64,000 nt of DNA, taken from the NCBI GenBank assembly GCA_013372975.1, contig JABXIS010000017.1, positions 83,940 to 147,939 of the forward strand. The letters are read 5' to 3'. A program made the position numbers and the translations under genes. This DNA is from Alphaproteobacteria bacterium. Its GTDB lineage: Bacteria; Pseudomonadota; Alphaproteobacteria; Sphingomonadales; Kordiimonadaceae. Under the pieces are notes generated by a model that made no database searches, had not been told where the DNA came from, and saw nothing but the letters and a program-made list of their open reading frames with translations. Each line of letters begins with the position of its first letter. The first letter of the stretch is position 1. Positions 52,482 to 63,999 of the stretch are shown piece by piece.

Positions 52482-53210
52482 CTACCGTTCGCGCGTATAA
52501 TAATAATGCCGCGCCTTCAGTTCTTCACGGTAAGGGTCCAGCAATTTGTTGGCTGTATTGAGCCGGGCGATGGCCTCATCGTCAGTTGCCCTGTTACAGG
52601 CAAGCGAAAGCTCGATCGGATGCCACAGGAAAGCAAGTTCAGGGACCGCGATGCCCGCGTCTTCTGCTCCCTTGAAGGCCGTGAACACGCCAGACACCCA
52701 CACATCCGCACGCCCTTCGCTCATCAGCACCAATGCCCGCTGGTCGCGGGGCACCTCAAGTACCTTCAGCCCGGGAATGGAACGAATATTGGAGATTGAT
52801 ATTGTCTCTGTAGTCGCGGCTGCGACAAGCCCGCTCAGGTCTTCCACTTTTTCAATTCCAAGCCCCCTGTCAGGCATGCCATAAAAAGCCCAACCACTGG
52901 TAAAAAGCGGGCTAACCCACTTGAACAGCTTTTCACGCTCTGGCGTACGTACTGTGGTGAAGATACAGGTATTTTCATCCAAAAGTGCCTGCCTGTAGGC
53001 CCGCTTCCACGGCATCAGAACAAGGCTGTAATCATAGCCCGCCTCGCGCATGATCGCACTGACAAGATCTGTGGAAATACCAACTACCCTGCCCGTTTCA
53101 GGGTCAGTGAAATTCATAGGTGGCTGTTCTTCGGTCACCAGCGTGAAATGCTGTGCAGCCACGGGCGCAACGGACAGAAAGACAAACATACTCAGCAACA
53201 GCAAACGCAT
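52482..53210 (-). CDS. Orphan periplasmic solute-binding-like protein (SBP family 3)
   Basis: 242 residues from ATG 53210 (AGAGGGAA upstream; 53240 is an alternative without ribosome site). The signal peptide is MRLLLLSMFVFLSVAPVAA. Family segments: VTEEQPPMNFTDPETGRVVG, LMPWKRAYRQALLDENTCIF, REKLFKWVSPLFTSGWAFYG and LSLACNRATDDEAIARLNTA. A conserved Cys in the first lobe (NTCIF) and one in the second (LACNR) recur in the three close paralogues and may form a disulfide. The adjacent paralogue at 51672 suggests local duplication. Confidence 0.82.
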   Translation of the reverse strand: MRLLLLSMFVFLSVAPVAAQHFTLVTEEQPPMNFTDPETGRVVGISTDLVSAIMREAGYDYSLVLMPWKRAYRQALLDENTCIFTTVRTPEREKLFKWVSPLFTSGWAFYGMPDRGLGIEKVEDLSGLVAAATTETISISNIRSIPGLKVLEVPRDQRALVLMSEGRADVWVSGVFTAFKGAEDAGIAVPELAFLWHPIELSLACNRATDDEAIARLNTANKLLDPYREELKARHYYYTRER

Positions 53211-53277
53211 ACTGTAGTTCCCTCTCGACCCGGAGGCCAAGTGTGGAACAATTTAAGGCCGTGTGTAAATGCCTAAT

Positions 53278-53790
53278 TTATGCGCGTGCAGCAGCCTCCA
53301 ATCGTTTGGCTGACAGTTTCATGATCAATTTATGGAACGGCATGATGGTATAGAGGTAGGCCCAGCCATACCAGGCATGCGGATGCACCCACGTTGAAAC
53401 ATACCAGCCGCTATCGTTCCGAAAAATGGTCACGCGAAAATCCAGATGCTTGTCGTCTTCGCCCAGGATGATCTCATTTTCATACCGTTCCCTGATTGCA
53501 AAAACGATGCGTTCACCGTGAGCCTTCACCTCAATTTCTTCCTTATCAGCCGCTGTTTTCTGCCTGCTGTGCTTACCAGCCTTGAGCCCCAATGGCCCGA
53601 CAATCCGGTTGCGCATATCCATCAATAGCGACACCCATTCAGGCATCTTCAGGATTGCCGTACGAACGGCAGTATCCATGTCCATATCAGGCGGCACTTG
53701 GGTGGCGCGATAACAGTCGATAAAATCACCGGGTGAGAAATGGGCCCACAGGGCACTTTCGCGCGGCAAAATGGCGGCAGACACAGCCAT
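53278..53790 (-). CDS. DUF2867-family protein
   Basis: 170 residues from ATG 53790, which has AAGGAG 7 nt upstream; the ORF opens at 53832. The sequence matches DUF2867 proteins: DFIDCYRATQVPPDMDMDTAV, MPEWVSLLMDMRNRIVGPLGL, EDDKHLDFRVTIFR and a C-terminal hydrophobic helix AWYGWAYLYTIMPFHKLIMK. The family often sits next to or is fused with NAD-binding domain proteins; here it follows a saccharopine-dehydrogenase-like gene by 76 nt on the same strand. Function unknown; a lipid- or coenzyme-linked role is only a guess. Confidence 0.75.
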   Translation of the reverse strand: MAVSAAILPRESALWAHFSPGDFIDCYRATQVPPDMDMDTAVRTAILKMPEWVSLLMDMRNRIVGPLGLKAGKHSRQKTAADKEEIEVKAHGERIVFAIRERYENEIILGEDDKHLDFRVTIFRNDSGWYVSTWVHPHAWYGWAYLYTIMPFHKLIMKLSAKRLEAAARA

Positions 53791-53866
53791 GATGTGCTCC
53801 TTCATTTGTTCCGGAAGCCACCCTGCCCGCAATCATCCAAAGCCCCAACAGGCAAATTGTCGCGGC

Positions 53867-55087
53867 CTAATCCTCGACAATCTCGAACGTCAGCCCGGCG
53901 TGCTTCTGAAGACGATCAATGAGCGGATCACCCATTGCCGTCGCAGGGGTCCAGAAGCCACCGGCCAGGTCGGCTTTTGCAAGCCCCGCAAGGGCCAACC
54001 CCGCTTGCGCCAGCATTTTGGACGTGGACCCATATCCCGGGTCCCTGTCTCCCGTTACTTTTGCGCGCAGTATGTCACCCTTGTCCGTTTCGCCATAAAA
54101 CCGCAGGTCATAGAAACCCTTTTCCTGCGCTTCCGGGCTTGGACCTTCGCCGGGCTTCGGCACCACAAACCGCTCCAGCAACCCGCGGGTTGGCCCCATC
54201 GCCGCCAGCACCATGAAACCGCCAAGGCCCAAGGTCATGCCCGTGGCACTCCAGCGCCCTTTGGTGAACACGCTTTCATCATAGCGAAACTCTTTGCCGT
54301 AGGCCTTGTCCCTGAGCGCATTGGAGCGGTGCACTACACGAGTGTTGATCGCCGCCATCACAAACGGCGCCAGCCAGCGGCCGAAGTCCTTGTCAAATAC
54401 AGCTCCCTGCACATTGCGCTGCCGGGCCTTGAAACCATGTTCGCGCGGGCAAAGGGAGAAAGGATTTTTCATTTCGCGCTTCAGGTCAGGGTTTTCACCC
54501 ATCTCCTTCATGGCATTCATCATGCTGGCCACAGTGCCGCCAGACGCCCCACCTTTCATCGCCTTCACGCCCATCTTCACCGTGGTGCAGGGCGCACCAA
54601 AACGTTTCATAGCCTCAGCTTCAAGGAAATGTACACCCAGATCGGAAGGAATGCTGTCAAACCCGCAACAGTGCACGATGCGCGCGCCCGAACGCAGCGC
54701 ATCTTCTTCATGCGCATCGATCATGCGCCGTATCCATTGGGGTTCGCCCGTCAGGTCCACATAATCTGTACCGAGCGTGGCACATAGCTTTACCAGCAAG
54801 CTGCCATAGAGGGCATAGGGCCCCACGGTGGAAATCACAACACGTGTGCCTTTCACCATGCCCGTCAGTGCCTCTTCGTCGGCGGCGTCTGCCACAATCA
54901 CAGGCAAGCCCACAACCGTCGGTCCCAGGCTTTCCTTGAGCTCGTTCAATTTGGCTTCAGAGCGGCCGGCGATAGCCCACCTGACATCGCCGCCATGACC
55001 ATAGGTTTCAGCCATATAGCGGGTGAGTATCTGGCCGACAAAACTTGTTGCCCCAAACACCGTTACATCAAAAGGCTGGTCCGGCAT
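53867..55087 (-). CDS. Saccharopine dehydrogenase-like / trans-acting enoyl reductase family protein
   Basis: 406 residues from ATG 55087 (GGGGAGAG upstream). The N-terminal NAD(P)-binding fold is FDVTVFGATSFVGQILTRYM with AIAGRSEAKLNELKESLG. It then shows VISTVGPYALYGSLLVKLC, the conserved DYVDLTGEPQWIRRMID and HCCGFDSIPSDLGV, all typical of the group that includes mycobacterial trans-acting enoyl reductase. The second half carries a membrane-associating stretch (ATGMTLGLGGFMVLAAMG). It is not an authentic lysine-pathway saccharopine dehydrogenase. Substrate is probably lipid-linked. It likely shares an operon with the DUF2867 gene. Confidence 0.87.
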   Translation of the reverse strand: MPDQPFDVTVFGATSFVGQILTRYMAETYGHGGDVRWAIAGRSEAKLNELKESLGPTVVGLPVIVADAADEEALTGMVKGTRVVISTVGPYALYGSLLVKLCATLGTDYVDLTGEPQWIRRMIDAHEEDALRSGARIVHCCGFDSIPSDLGVHFLEAEAMKRFGAPCTTVKMGVKAMKGGASGGTVASMMNAMKEMGENPDLKREMKNPFSLCPREHGFKARQRNVQGAVFDKDFGRWLAPFVMAAINTRVVHRSNALRDKAYGKEFRYDESVFTKGRWSATGMTLGLGGFMVLAAMGPTRGLLERFVVPKPGEGPSPEAQEKGFYDLRFYGETDKGDILRAKVTGDRDPGYGSTSKMLAQAGLALAGLAKADLAGGFWTPATAMGDPLIDRLQKHAGLTFEIVED

Positions 55088-55273
55088 GTGTCTCTCCCCA
55101 TTTTGGCCCTTCAGCATCATGTAGCGCCGGGGGCCTTTCGGTCAACGCAGAATAGAAGTAGCACCCAATTGATACACTTTGGTTGAACCCACGGCGTGCT
55201 CCCTTGCCAAGTCGATCAAGATAAGCCTATTCTAAATGTAAATATATAACATCAACACGAAAGGGTCGAAATC

Positions 55274-55813
55274 ATGAATGCCCCCTTATTGGTTGCGCTG
55301 CTCTCCGCCTGTTCCCTCGCGGCGACGCCCGCCGTTGCTGAGCCGTCTATCAAGGACCTGGATGCCCTGACCGGAACATGGGAATTTTATGATGAAGCGA
55401 CAGAGCTTGCCGGTTTCGAATATCGGGAGGAAGGCACACAGACATGCCGCTATGCTCTTGACGATTCCTTCATTCGTTGCGATGGCACCGGCACAGCGCG
55501 TGGCAAAACCCGGCATTTCACCATGTATATCAATTATAATCGCTTCAAGGGCACCTTCGAGATGGTCGGCCTGTTCGGGAATTTTCCGGAAAAATCTTTT
55601 TTCACCATCAAACCGTCGGAAGACCTGACCAAACTGGAACTGTTTGGCCGCCGCATGAACCAGCGCGACGGCAGCACAACGCAAAATTATGGTGTTATCA
55701 CCTTCACCGATGCCAACAGCTTTACTTGGGAAACCCGCGTAAACAAGTCGACAGAACCGCTGAACCACTGGCCGCTCCGCTTTACCGGCGAATATAACAA
55801 GGTGGCTGACTAA
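55274..55813 (+). CDS. Secreted beta-rich protein of unknown function
   Basis: 179 residues with a signal peptide (MNAPLLVALLSACSLAATPAVA, cleavage after AVAE). The mature part starts LDALTGTWEFYDEATELAGF and continues as alternating beta strands (CRYALDDSFIRCDGTGTARG, FTMYINYNRFKGTFEMVGLFG, YGVITFTDANSFTWETRV), similar in style to calycin/DUF1579 proteins, in which LxGxW opens the barrel. Two Cys flank the second strand pair. I cannot assign a function; a small-ligand binding role is a structural guess. AAAGGG precedes the start. It is upstream of the molybdopterin gene by 97 bp. Confidence 0.72.
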   Translation: MNAPLLVALLSACSLAATPAVAEPSIKDLDALTGTWEFYDEATELAGFEYREEGTQTCRYALDDSFIRCDGTGTARGKTRHFTMYINYNRFKGTFEMVGLFGNFPEKSFFTIKPSEDLTKLELFGRRMNQRDGSTTQNYGVITFTDANSFTWETRVNKSTEPLNHWPLRFTGEYNKVAD

Positions 55814-55910
55814 CCTTGTAAACCAGCCCCCTTGAAAAGCCCGCACATCACGTTAGCTCACATCTGGAACACGCGCCAAAGCGAGAAGGTGCAAAAACGG
55901 GGAGAATGTG

Positions 55911-58025
55911 ATGAGCACGGCAACAGAAACACACTATCGGTCCTGCCATCTGTGCGAAGCTATCTGCGGCATCGCGATTGAAACCGAAGGTGACCGGATT
56001 GTGAAAATCCGGGGCGACAAGGATGATCCTTTCAGCCGTGGCCATATCTGCCCCAAGGCAACAGCCATACAAGACCTGCACGAAGACCCGGACCGCCTGC
56101 AACACCCCGTAAAACGCGTGGGCGATGATTGGCAGCAGATCAGCTGGGACGAGGCTTTTGATCTGGTGGCTGAAAAGCTGATGGCCGTTCAGGAACAGCA
56201 TGGCCGCAACGCGGTTGGCTTCTTTGCCGGCAACCCCAGCGTCCATAACTATGGCACCCTCACCCATGGCGGGCTTCTGAGGAAAGCCGTGGGCACAGCA
56301 AATCATTTCTCGGCCACATCGCTTGACCAGTTGCCCCACCAGCTTGTGGGGCACCTTCTGTATGGCCATCAATTCCTGCTGCCCGTGCCGGATATCGATC
56401 ACACCAATTTCATGCTGATTTTGGGGGCAAACCCCTTGATGTCCAACGGTAGCATGATGACTGTGCCGGATGTGAAAAACCGCCTGAAGGCCATCGAAGC
56501 CCGTGGCGGCAAGTTTGTGGTGATTGACCCGCGCCGCACGGAAACAGCGGCCATTGCAAGCGACCATCATTTCATTCGCCCGGGCACAGACGCCTTTTTC
56601 CTGATGGCCATGATCAATACGCTGTTTGATGAAGGGCTTGTCCGCCTTAACCACCTGGAAGCAGTGATTGAAGGTGTGGACGCCGTGCGCGAGGCGGTTA
56701 CCCCTTTCACGCCTGAGATGGCGGCAGCACAAACCGGCATTGACGCGCGCACCATCCGCAGCCTTGCCCGAACGCTGTCGGAAACCGACGGCGCCGTGGT
56801 TTATGGCCGCATGGGCGTCTCCACGCAGGCCTTTGGCGCCCTCTGCCAATGGGCTATCCAGACGCTGAACATCCTTGCAGGCAATATGGATGTGCGTGGC
56901 GGCCAGATCGCCTGCACACCTGCCTTTGGCAATGTGACCCCCGGCCTGCCCGGCGCAGGTTATTTTGCGACCAAACATTCGCGCGTGAGCGGCCTGCCGA
57001 TTTTCTCTGGTGAATTCCCGGCCTCCGCCATGGCCGAAGAAATACTGACCCCGGGCGACGGCCAGATCAAAGCGCTTGTCACAATCGCGGGCAACCCGGC
57101 GATCAGCGCACCCAACGGCGGCGAGGTGCAGGCAGCGCTCGAAAGCCTCGATTTCATGGTGTCGATCGACTTGTATATCAATGAAACCACCCGCCATGCC
57201 GATGTGATTCTGCCCCCCACCAGCCCACTGGAGCATGACAATTACGACATCAGCTTCAACCGGCTGGCCGTCAGGAACATCACCCGCTACAACGCCCCCG
57301 TGTTCGACGCGCCCGAAGGCACCAAACATGACTGGGAGATCATGACCGGCCTTGCTGCCGCCATCGCGAAACGCAAGGGCGAAGACTTCAAAGCCATGCC
57401 CGCGCCGCACCAGCTCCTGGATCAGGGCATACAGCACGGCCCTTACGGCAAGGCATCTGGCCACGACCTGGCACTCGATATGGAAAAACTGAAGCAGCAC
57501 CCGCACGGCATCGATCTGGGCCCACTGGTGCCCGGTGGTTTTGCCGACCGGCTTTCGGCGCCTATCAGGCTGGATCAGGAGATAATGCTTGCAGACCTCA
57601 AGCGCCTGCAGGCGGCAGCAAATGAAATGGCTGAAGGTGAACTTCTGCTGATTGGCCGCCGCCATGTGCGCAGCAACAACAGCTGGATGCACAACAGCCC
57701 GCGGCTTGTGAAGGGCCCACCGCGCTGGCACCTGTTAATGCACCCTGACGATATGGCGGCCCGCGGCCTTGATGATGGCGCCACAGTTAAGATCACGTCA
57801 CGCGTTGGTACCGTTGAAACAGTGGCATCAGCAAGCGACGAGATGATGCCGGGTGTTATCAGCCTGCCGCACGGCTGGGGCCATCAACAGAAGGGCGTGA
57901 AGCTTGCCGTCGCCAGCGAACAGGCGGGCGTCAACTGCAACGAGCTCACAGATAACAAGCTGATCGACAGCCTTTCGGGCAACGCTGCGCTGAATGGTGT
58001 TCCGGTTAGGGTGAGCGCTGCCTAA
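55911..58025 (+). CDS. Single-subunit molybdopterin oxidoreductase, formate-dehydrogenase/NapA-like
   Basis: 704 residues from ATG 55911 (GGGGAG upstream; a GTG at 55908 is adjacent). An N-terminal 4Fe-4S cluster is bound by Cys 12, 15, 19 and 47 (CHLCEAICG and GHICPKA). The molybdopterin bis-MGD domains follow: SWDEAFDLVAEKL, FFAGNPSVHNYGTLTHGG, LILGANPLMSNGSMM, VVIDPRRTETA, ILAGNMDVRGGQI, and the C-terminal molydopterin-binding LMHPDDMAARGLDDGATV with PHGWGH. I do not see the expected Cys, SeCys or Ser active-site ligand in the usual position. There is no twin-arginine signal, so it is cytosolic. No partner Fe-S or quinone-linked subunit is adjacent; physiological role unknown. Confidence 0.85.
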   Translation: MSTATETHYRSCHLCEAICGIAIETEGDRIVKIRGDKDDPFSRGHICPKATAIQDLHEDPDRLQHPVKRVGDDWQQISWDEAFDLVAEKLMAVQEQHGRNAVGFFAGNPSVHNYGTLTHGGLLRKAVGTANHFSATSLDQLPHQLVGHLLYGHQFLLPVPDIDHTNFMLILGANPLMSNGSMMTVPDVKNRLKAIEARGGKFVVIDPRRTETAAIASDHHFIRPGTDAFFLMAMINTLFDEGLVRLNHLEAVIEGVDAVREAVTPFTPEMAAAQTGIDARTIRSLARTLSETDGAVVYGRMGVSTQAFGALCQWAIQTLNILAGNMDVRGGQIACTPAFGNVTPGLPGAGYFATKHSRVSGLPIFSGEFPASAMAEEILTPGDGQIKALVTIAGNPAISAPNGGEVQAALESLDFMVSIDLYINETTRHADVILPPTSPLEHDNYDISFNRLAVRNITRYNAPVFDAPEGTKHDWEIMTGLAAAIAKRKGEDFKAMPAPHQLLDQGIQHGPYGKASGHDLALDMEKLKQHPHGIDLGPLVPGGFADRLSAPIRLDQEIMLADLKRLQAAANEMAEGELLLIGRRHVRSNNSWMHNSPRLVKGPPRWHLLMHPDDMAARGLDDGATVKITSRVGTVETVASASDEMMPGVISLPHGWGHQQKGVKLAVASEQAGVNCNELTDNKLIDSLSGNAALNGVPVRVSAA

Positions 58026-58031
58026 AAACTA

Positions 58032-59321
58032 TTATGGCCTGTCTGCGATCTGGACGGCATCTTCGTCCGAATTGTGGGCGGCCTCATCCTCTTCTTCCGA
58101 CCGGGGATCAAGCTCGTAGGCCATGGCGGTTGTGTTGGTCACCATCACAAAATCGTCCGCCTCTTCCATATCCACACCGGCCCGGCGGGTCATGCGGTAG
58201 AAGGTAAAGAGCGCCAATAGTGCTCCCATCAGAGTCAGAAACATGAACAGGCCCGCAGGGCCCAGGGCCCCCATTGCTGCCGTACCTGCCAGAGGGCCGA
58301 TCACCGCACCAATGCCGTAAAGCACCAGCATGGTTGCGCCTGCGGGCACAAAATCTTCGGGTTCAAGGTGGTCGTTGGTATGCGCCAGCACCAGGCCATA
58401 GAGCGGCAAGGCCAAGCCTCCCATCGCGGCGCCCATAACATAGAGCCATGGATCATCAGGCAGCAGGCCAAGCGATACGACAATTCCTGTCACCACCACC
58501 AAAAGGGCAACAAAACCAACCACAATCCGCCTGTCCATCAGATCAGACAACCGCCCCAGCGGCCACTGTGTAATCACACCACCCGTTACCAGGAGGGTCA
58601 TAAACACCGCGATCTGGTCTGCCGGCAAGCCTTTGGCCTGCGCAAACACGGCGCCCAAACTCCAGTAGCCGCCCGAGATGATGCCTGCGAACAAACAGCC
58701 CACCACGCCAACAGGGGACGTCCCGTAGAGCTGCTTGATGCCCATACGCGATGGTGGGGACAAGGCCGGCGACGGTGTGGATGTAAGCGCGATCGGCACC
58801 AGCGCCATCGAGATAATCACCGAAACAAACACAAACAGATTGTAGCCCGAAGGCGGCGCCAGCATCAGTGCGGTTTGCCCACCCGCCGTAGCAGACAGCG
58901 TGACCACAAAATAAACCGAAATCACGGTGCCACGGTTCACATTGGTGGCACGGGCGTTAAGCCAGCTTTCTGTAACAAGACACAGGGCCGCCATGCAAAA
59001 GCCTGTCATGGCACGGAAAACGATCCAGCTGATCGGATCTACGAAGACCGCATGACAAATAGCAGCCGCGCTGGCCGTGGAGGCAAAAGCCGAGAAGGTG
59101 CGAATATGGCCCACGCGCGCCACAACCTTTGGCGCATAGATGCTGCCAGCAACAAAACCGGCATAATAGGCCGACATCACCAAGCCGATCAGCAGGGTTG
59201 GAAAGTCCTCAATCCCGGCACGCACACCAAGAAGGGAAGCCTGCAACCCCATACCAAGGTTGAGTGCGCCTGCCCCCAATAAAAGGGCGGCGATCCCGAT
59301 CAATGTTGCACGCAGTGTCAT
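58032..59321 (-). CDS. MFS transporter, YcaD-like
   Basis: 429 residues from ATG 59321, with twelve TM helices. The first helix is MTLRATLIGIAALLLGAGAL and the MFS loop 2-3 appears as APKVVARVGHIRTFSAF. A second characteristic motif is VTESWLNARATNVNRGTVIS (loop 4-5), as in YcaD-type transporters, and WPLGRLSDLMDRR is the repeat in the second half. The C-terminal 50 residues are highly acidic (RSEEEDEAAHNSDEDA). Substrate unknown. The ribosome site before 59321 is weak, so 59357 remains possible. It converges on the molybdopterin gene with 6 nt between stops. Confidence 0.85.
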   Translation of the reverse strand: MTLRATLIGIAALLLGAGALNLGMGLQASLLGVRAGIEDFPTLLIGLVMSAYYAGFVAGSIYAPKVVARVGHIRTFSAFASTASAAAICHAVFVDPISWIVFRAMTGFCMAALCLVTESWLNARATNVNRGTVISVYFVVTLSATAGGQTALMLAPPSGYNLFVFVSVIISMALVPIALTSTPSPALSPPSRMGIKQLYGTSPVGVVGCLFAGIISGGYWSLGAVFAQAKGLPADQIAVFMTLLVTGGVITQWPLGRLSDLMDRRIVVGFVALLVVVTGIVVSLGLLPDDPWLYVMGAAMGGLALPLYGLVLAHTNDHLEPEDFVPAGATMLVLYGIGAVIGPLAGTAAMGALGPAGLFMFLTLMGALLALFTFYRMTRRAGVDMEEADDFVMVTNTTAMAYELDPRSEEEDEAAHNSDEDAVQIADRP

Positions 59322-59461
59322 GATTGTTTGCTTCGCTTCTGTAAAGTCATGGCACATGGGGTAACAGCCCCTGCCCGCCTTGGCAATGATAGTCTTAACC
59401 TGCCATGAGGTCTCGGGTTTTCTGCTTTCCTTTCAAAGGCCAACCACTCCAGGGCCAAACA

Positions 59462-59491
59462 AAAACGGCGGCGCTGATGCACCGCCGTTTT
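59462..59491 (-). terminator. Rho-independent terminator of katG
   Basis: AAAACGGCGG (59462-59471) and CCGCCGTTTT (59482-59491) form a 10-bp stem with a 10-nt loop; on the minus strand the stem ends in a T-rich tract (CCGTTTTTG). It lies 21 nt past the katG stop. Confidence 0.85.
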
Positions 59492-59511
59492 CTGTGGTTC
59501 AGAGCTTCTGC

Positions 59512-62048
<2,537 letters not shown>

Positions 62049-62068
62049 AAGCGGCCCGAAGGCCGCTT
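62049..62068 (-). terminator. Rho-independent terminator of abgT
   Basis: AAGCGGCC (62049-62056) and GGCCGCTT (62061-62068) make an 8-bp stem with tetraloop CGAA (UUCG on the minus strand). On the minus strand the stem is followed by TCGCTGTTTTTG. It lies 23 nt past the abgT stop. Confidence 0.75.
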
Positions 62069-62091
62069 CCATCAATTGGTTACCATTTACG

Positions 62092-63672
62092 CTATTGGTT
62101 GGCAGGCAGGCTATAGCTTGCCGTTGCCCCTGGTCCAAGCGGCAGATCAAGCCCAATCCACGCCATGGTCATCAACAGGCCAATGCCCAGCATCCACAAG
62201 GAATATGGGATCATCATCGCCGTCAGGCTGCCCAACCCGAACTGAGGCTTCCAACGCTGACAGAAAATCAGGATCAGCGGGAAATAGAACATCAGCGGCG
62301 TGATGATATTGGTGGCGCTATCCCCCATGCGGTAAGCTGCCGTTGCCATCTCGGGGCTGATACCCAGAAGCATGAACATGGGCACCATAACAGGCCCCAA
62401 AATCGCCCATTTGGCGCTGGCTGATCCAATGAAGATATTGATAAGGGCCGCAAGCAAGATCATCAAACCGATAAGGATCGGCATTGGCAAACCGGATGCC
62501 TGCAGCACAGCGGCGCCCTTGATCGCAAAAATCAGTCCAAGATTGGACATATTGAACATCAGCACAAAATGCGCGGCAGCAAAGGCCAGCACCAAATAAT
62601 AGCCAAGGTCTTTCATGGCCTCGGCCATCATTTTGACCACGTCCCTGTGATCCTTGATTGTGCCAGTGGCCGAACCATACGCCCAGGCACATACAAGAAA
62701 CAGCAAGAAGAAGCCCGCCACCAACGACCGATAGAAAGGGGTCAGCTGCGCCGTTTCAGACGCATCCTCGTTAATCAGCGGGGTGCCTGGTCCAACCGTA
62801 ATGAAAAGCCACAGCCCGACAAAGGCAAGCAGCGCCCAACCGGCACGGCGCAGACCTTTGCTTTCCGCCTCGGAAATCGCGCCACGGTCTTCAAGGTCAA
62901 TATCGATCGTCGCCTCGCTTGGATCATATTTGCCAAGCTTGGGCTCGATGATCCTGTCTGTCACAAACCAGATGATCGGCAGGAAAATGAAAGTCATCGC
63001 CATTATGAAATACCAGTTTCCCGCCAGATTGGCGTCCCATGTTGGCAGAAGCAGTTCGGCTGATGATTCGGTTATGCCAAACAGAAGCGCGTCCAGCTGG
63101 CCCGGAAACAGGTTTGCAGAGAAACCGCCTGACACACCTGCAAAAGCCGCAGCGATGCCTGCAATCGGGTGCCGTCCGGCTGAAGCATAGAGGATTGCCG
63201 CCAGCGGAATCAGCACCACATAGGCCGCATCTGCCGCGAGGTTCGCTACCATGGCCACGAGCGCCACAACGGGTGTCAGCATCGAAAGGGGCGCCCGCCG
63301 CACGCCCGCGCGCATGGCGGTGGCAAACAGGCCAGACCGTTCCGCTACACCCGCACCAAGCATCACAACAAGCACATACCCCAGCGGGTGAAAGTGCGTC
63401 ATGGTAGCTGGCATATTCACCAGCATCGCTTGAATATTTGCAGGAGACAGCAGGCTTTCGGCCGCGATGCGCTCAGCATTCCCGGCGGCATCCTTCACTG
63501 TTGGGTGCAAGGCCGATACATCCAGATAGGCCATTGCCACAGACACAGCCACCAGGAAAAAGATGAGATAGAAGAAGATGAAAACCGGATCGGGCAGTTT
63601 GTTACCCGTGCGTTCGATCCACCCAAGAATGCCAGTGTTCCCATTCACTGACGCCGTATTCTCCCCAGCCAT
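62092..63672 (-). CDS. abgT: AbgT-family transporter
   Basis: 526 residues, the usual AbgT length, with about 11-13 TM helices. The first cytosolic segment LGWIERTGNKLPDPVFIFFYL is diagnostic, and further marks are MLGAGVAERSGLFATAMRAGV, AADAAYVVLIPLAAILYA, AAAFAGVSGGFSANLFPGQLD, and in the second half IGSASAKWAILGPVMVPMFM and YRMGDSATNIITPLMFYFPL. The family takes up p-aminobenzoyl-glutamate or exports sulfonamides. No aminohydrolase abgA/abgB is next to it, but several amidohydrolases lie elsewhere in the window. GGGGAGGG precedes the ATG. Confidence 0.93.
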   Translation of the reverse strand: MAGENTASVNGNTGILGWIERTGNKLPDPVFIFFYLIFFLVAVSVAMAYLDVSALHPTVKDAAGNAERIAAESLLSPANIQAMLVNMPATMTHFHPLGYVLVVMLGAGVAERSGLFATAMRAGVRRAPLSMLTPVVALVAMVANLAADAAYVVLIPLAAILYASAGRHPIAGIAAAFAGVSGGFSANLFPGQLDALLFGITESSAELLLPTWDANLAGNWYFIMAMTFIFLPIIWFVTDRIIEPKLGKYDPSEATIDIDLEDRGAISEAESKGLRRAGWALLAFVGLWLFITVGPGTPLINEDASETAQLTPFYRSLVAGFFLLFLVCAWAYGSATGTIKDHRDVVKMMAEAMKDLGYYLVLAFAAAHFVLMFNMSNLGLIFAIKGAAVLQASGLPMPILIGLMILLAALINIFIGSASAKWAILGPVMVPMFMLLGISPEMATAAYRMGDSATNIITPLMFYFPLILIFCQRWKPQFGLGSLTAMMIPYSLWMLGIGLLMTMAWIGLDLPLGPGATASYSLPANQ

Positions 63673-63880
63673 TCAACCCTCCCCGTGTTTATGGCATAAA
63701 ATTCATATCCGCCTCTGGTGGCGACAATTGGGTGCGTCTTACACCCATTGCCTGCCAAGCCCGATTTGCCCAAGGGGATTGGCAGATCGCTAGCTTTCGA
63801 TTTTTGAGGCACTGCTGTCAAGGAAATGCGGTGCGTGGGGTGGGGCGGAAGCTGTCGTGGTGAGATCCAAAGCGCACCAA

Positions 63881-63922
63881 AAATTTAAGGCCCTACCCCT
63901 GTTGGGGTAAGGCCTTGAAATT
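63881..63922 (-). terminator. Long hairpin terminator directly after tRNA-Met
   Basis: AAATTTAAGGCC (63881-63892) pairs with GGCCTTgAAATTT (63911-63923, one bulged G) and TACCCC (63894-63899) with GGGGTA (63904-63909), giving a hairpin with one internal mismatch and a 4-nt loop. On the minus strand it starts at the last base of the tRNA CCA end and is followed by a short U-tract (AATTTTTGG). Confidence 0.8.
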
Positions 63923-63999
63923 TGGTAGCCGAGGAGGGACTTGAACCCCCGACACGCGGATTATGATTCCGCTGCTCTAACCGACTGAGCTACTCGGCC
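63923..63999 (-). tRNA. tRNA-Met (CAT), elongator
   Basis: 77 nt ending in an encoded CCA. The acceptor stem is 7 bp (GGCCGAG/CTCGGCT, with a G-U at the first pair), the D stem is GCTC/GAGC, the anticodon stem GCGGA/TCCGC holds the loop ATCATAA with anticodon CAT, a 5-nt variable loop GTGTC follows, and the T stem is GGGGG/CCCTC with loop TTCAAGT. Since it lacks the unpaired C1-A72 of an initiator and the three G-C pairs of its anticodon stem, it is an elongator. tRNA-Ile2 (lysidine) is an alternative for CAT anticodons, but the body resembles alphaproteobacterial elongator Met. Confidence 0.93.

Noticed and set aside
55848..57731. 627-residue minus-strand ORF
   Set aside because: Mirror frame of the molybdopterin oxidoreductase; His/Cys-rich and without recognisable domains.
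63923..63999. tRNA-Ile2 (lysidine) reading of the CAT tRNA
   Set aside because: The body and anticodon stem resemble alphaproteobacterial elongator tRNA-Met more than tRNA-Ile2; not excluded without comparison.
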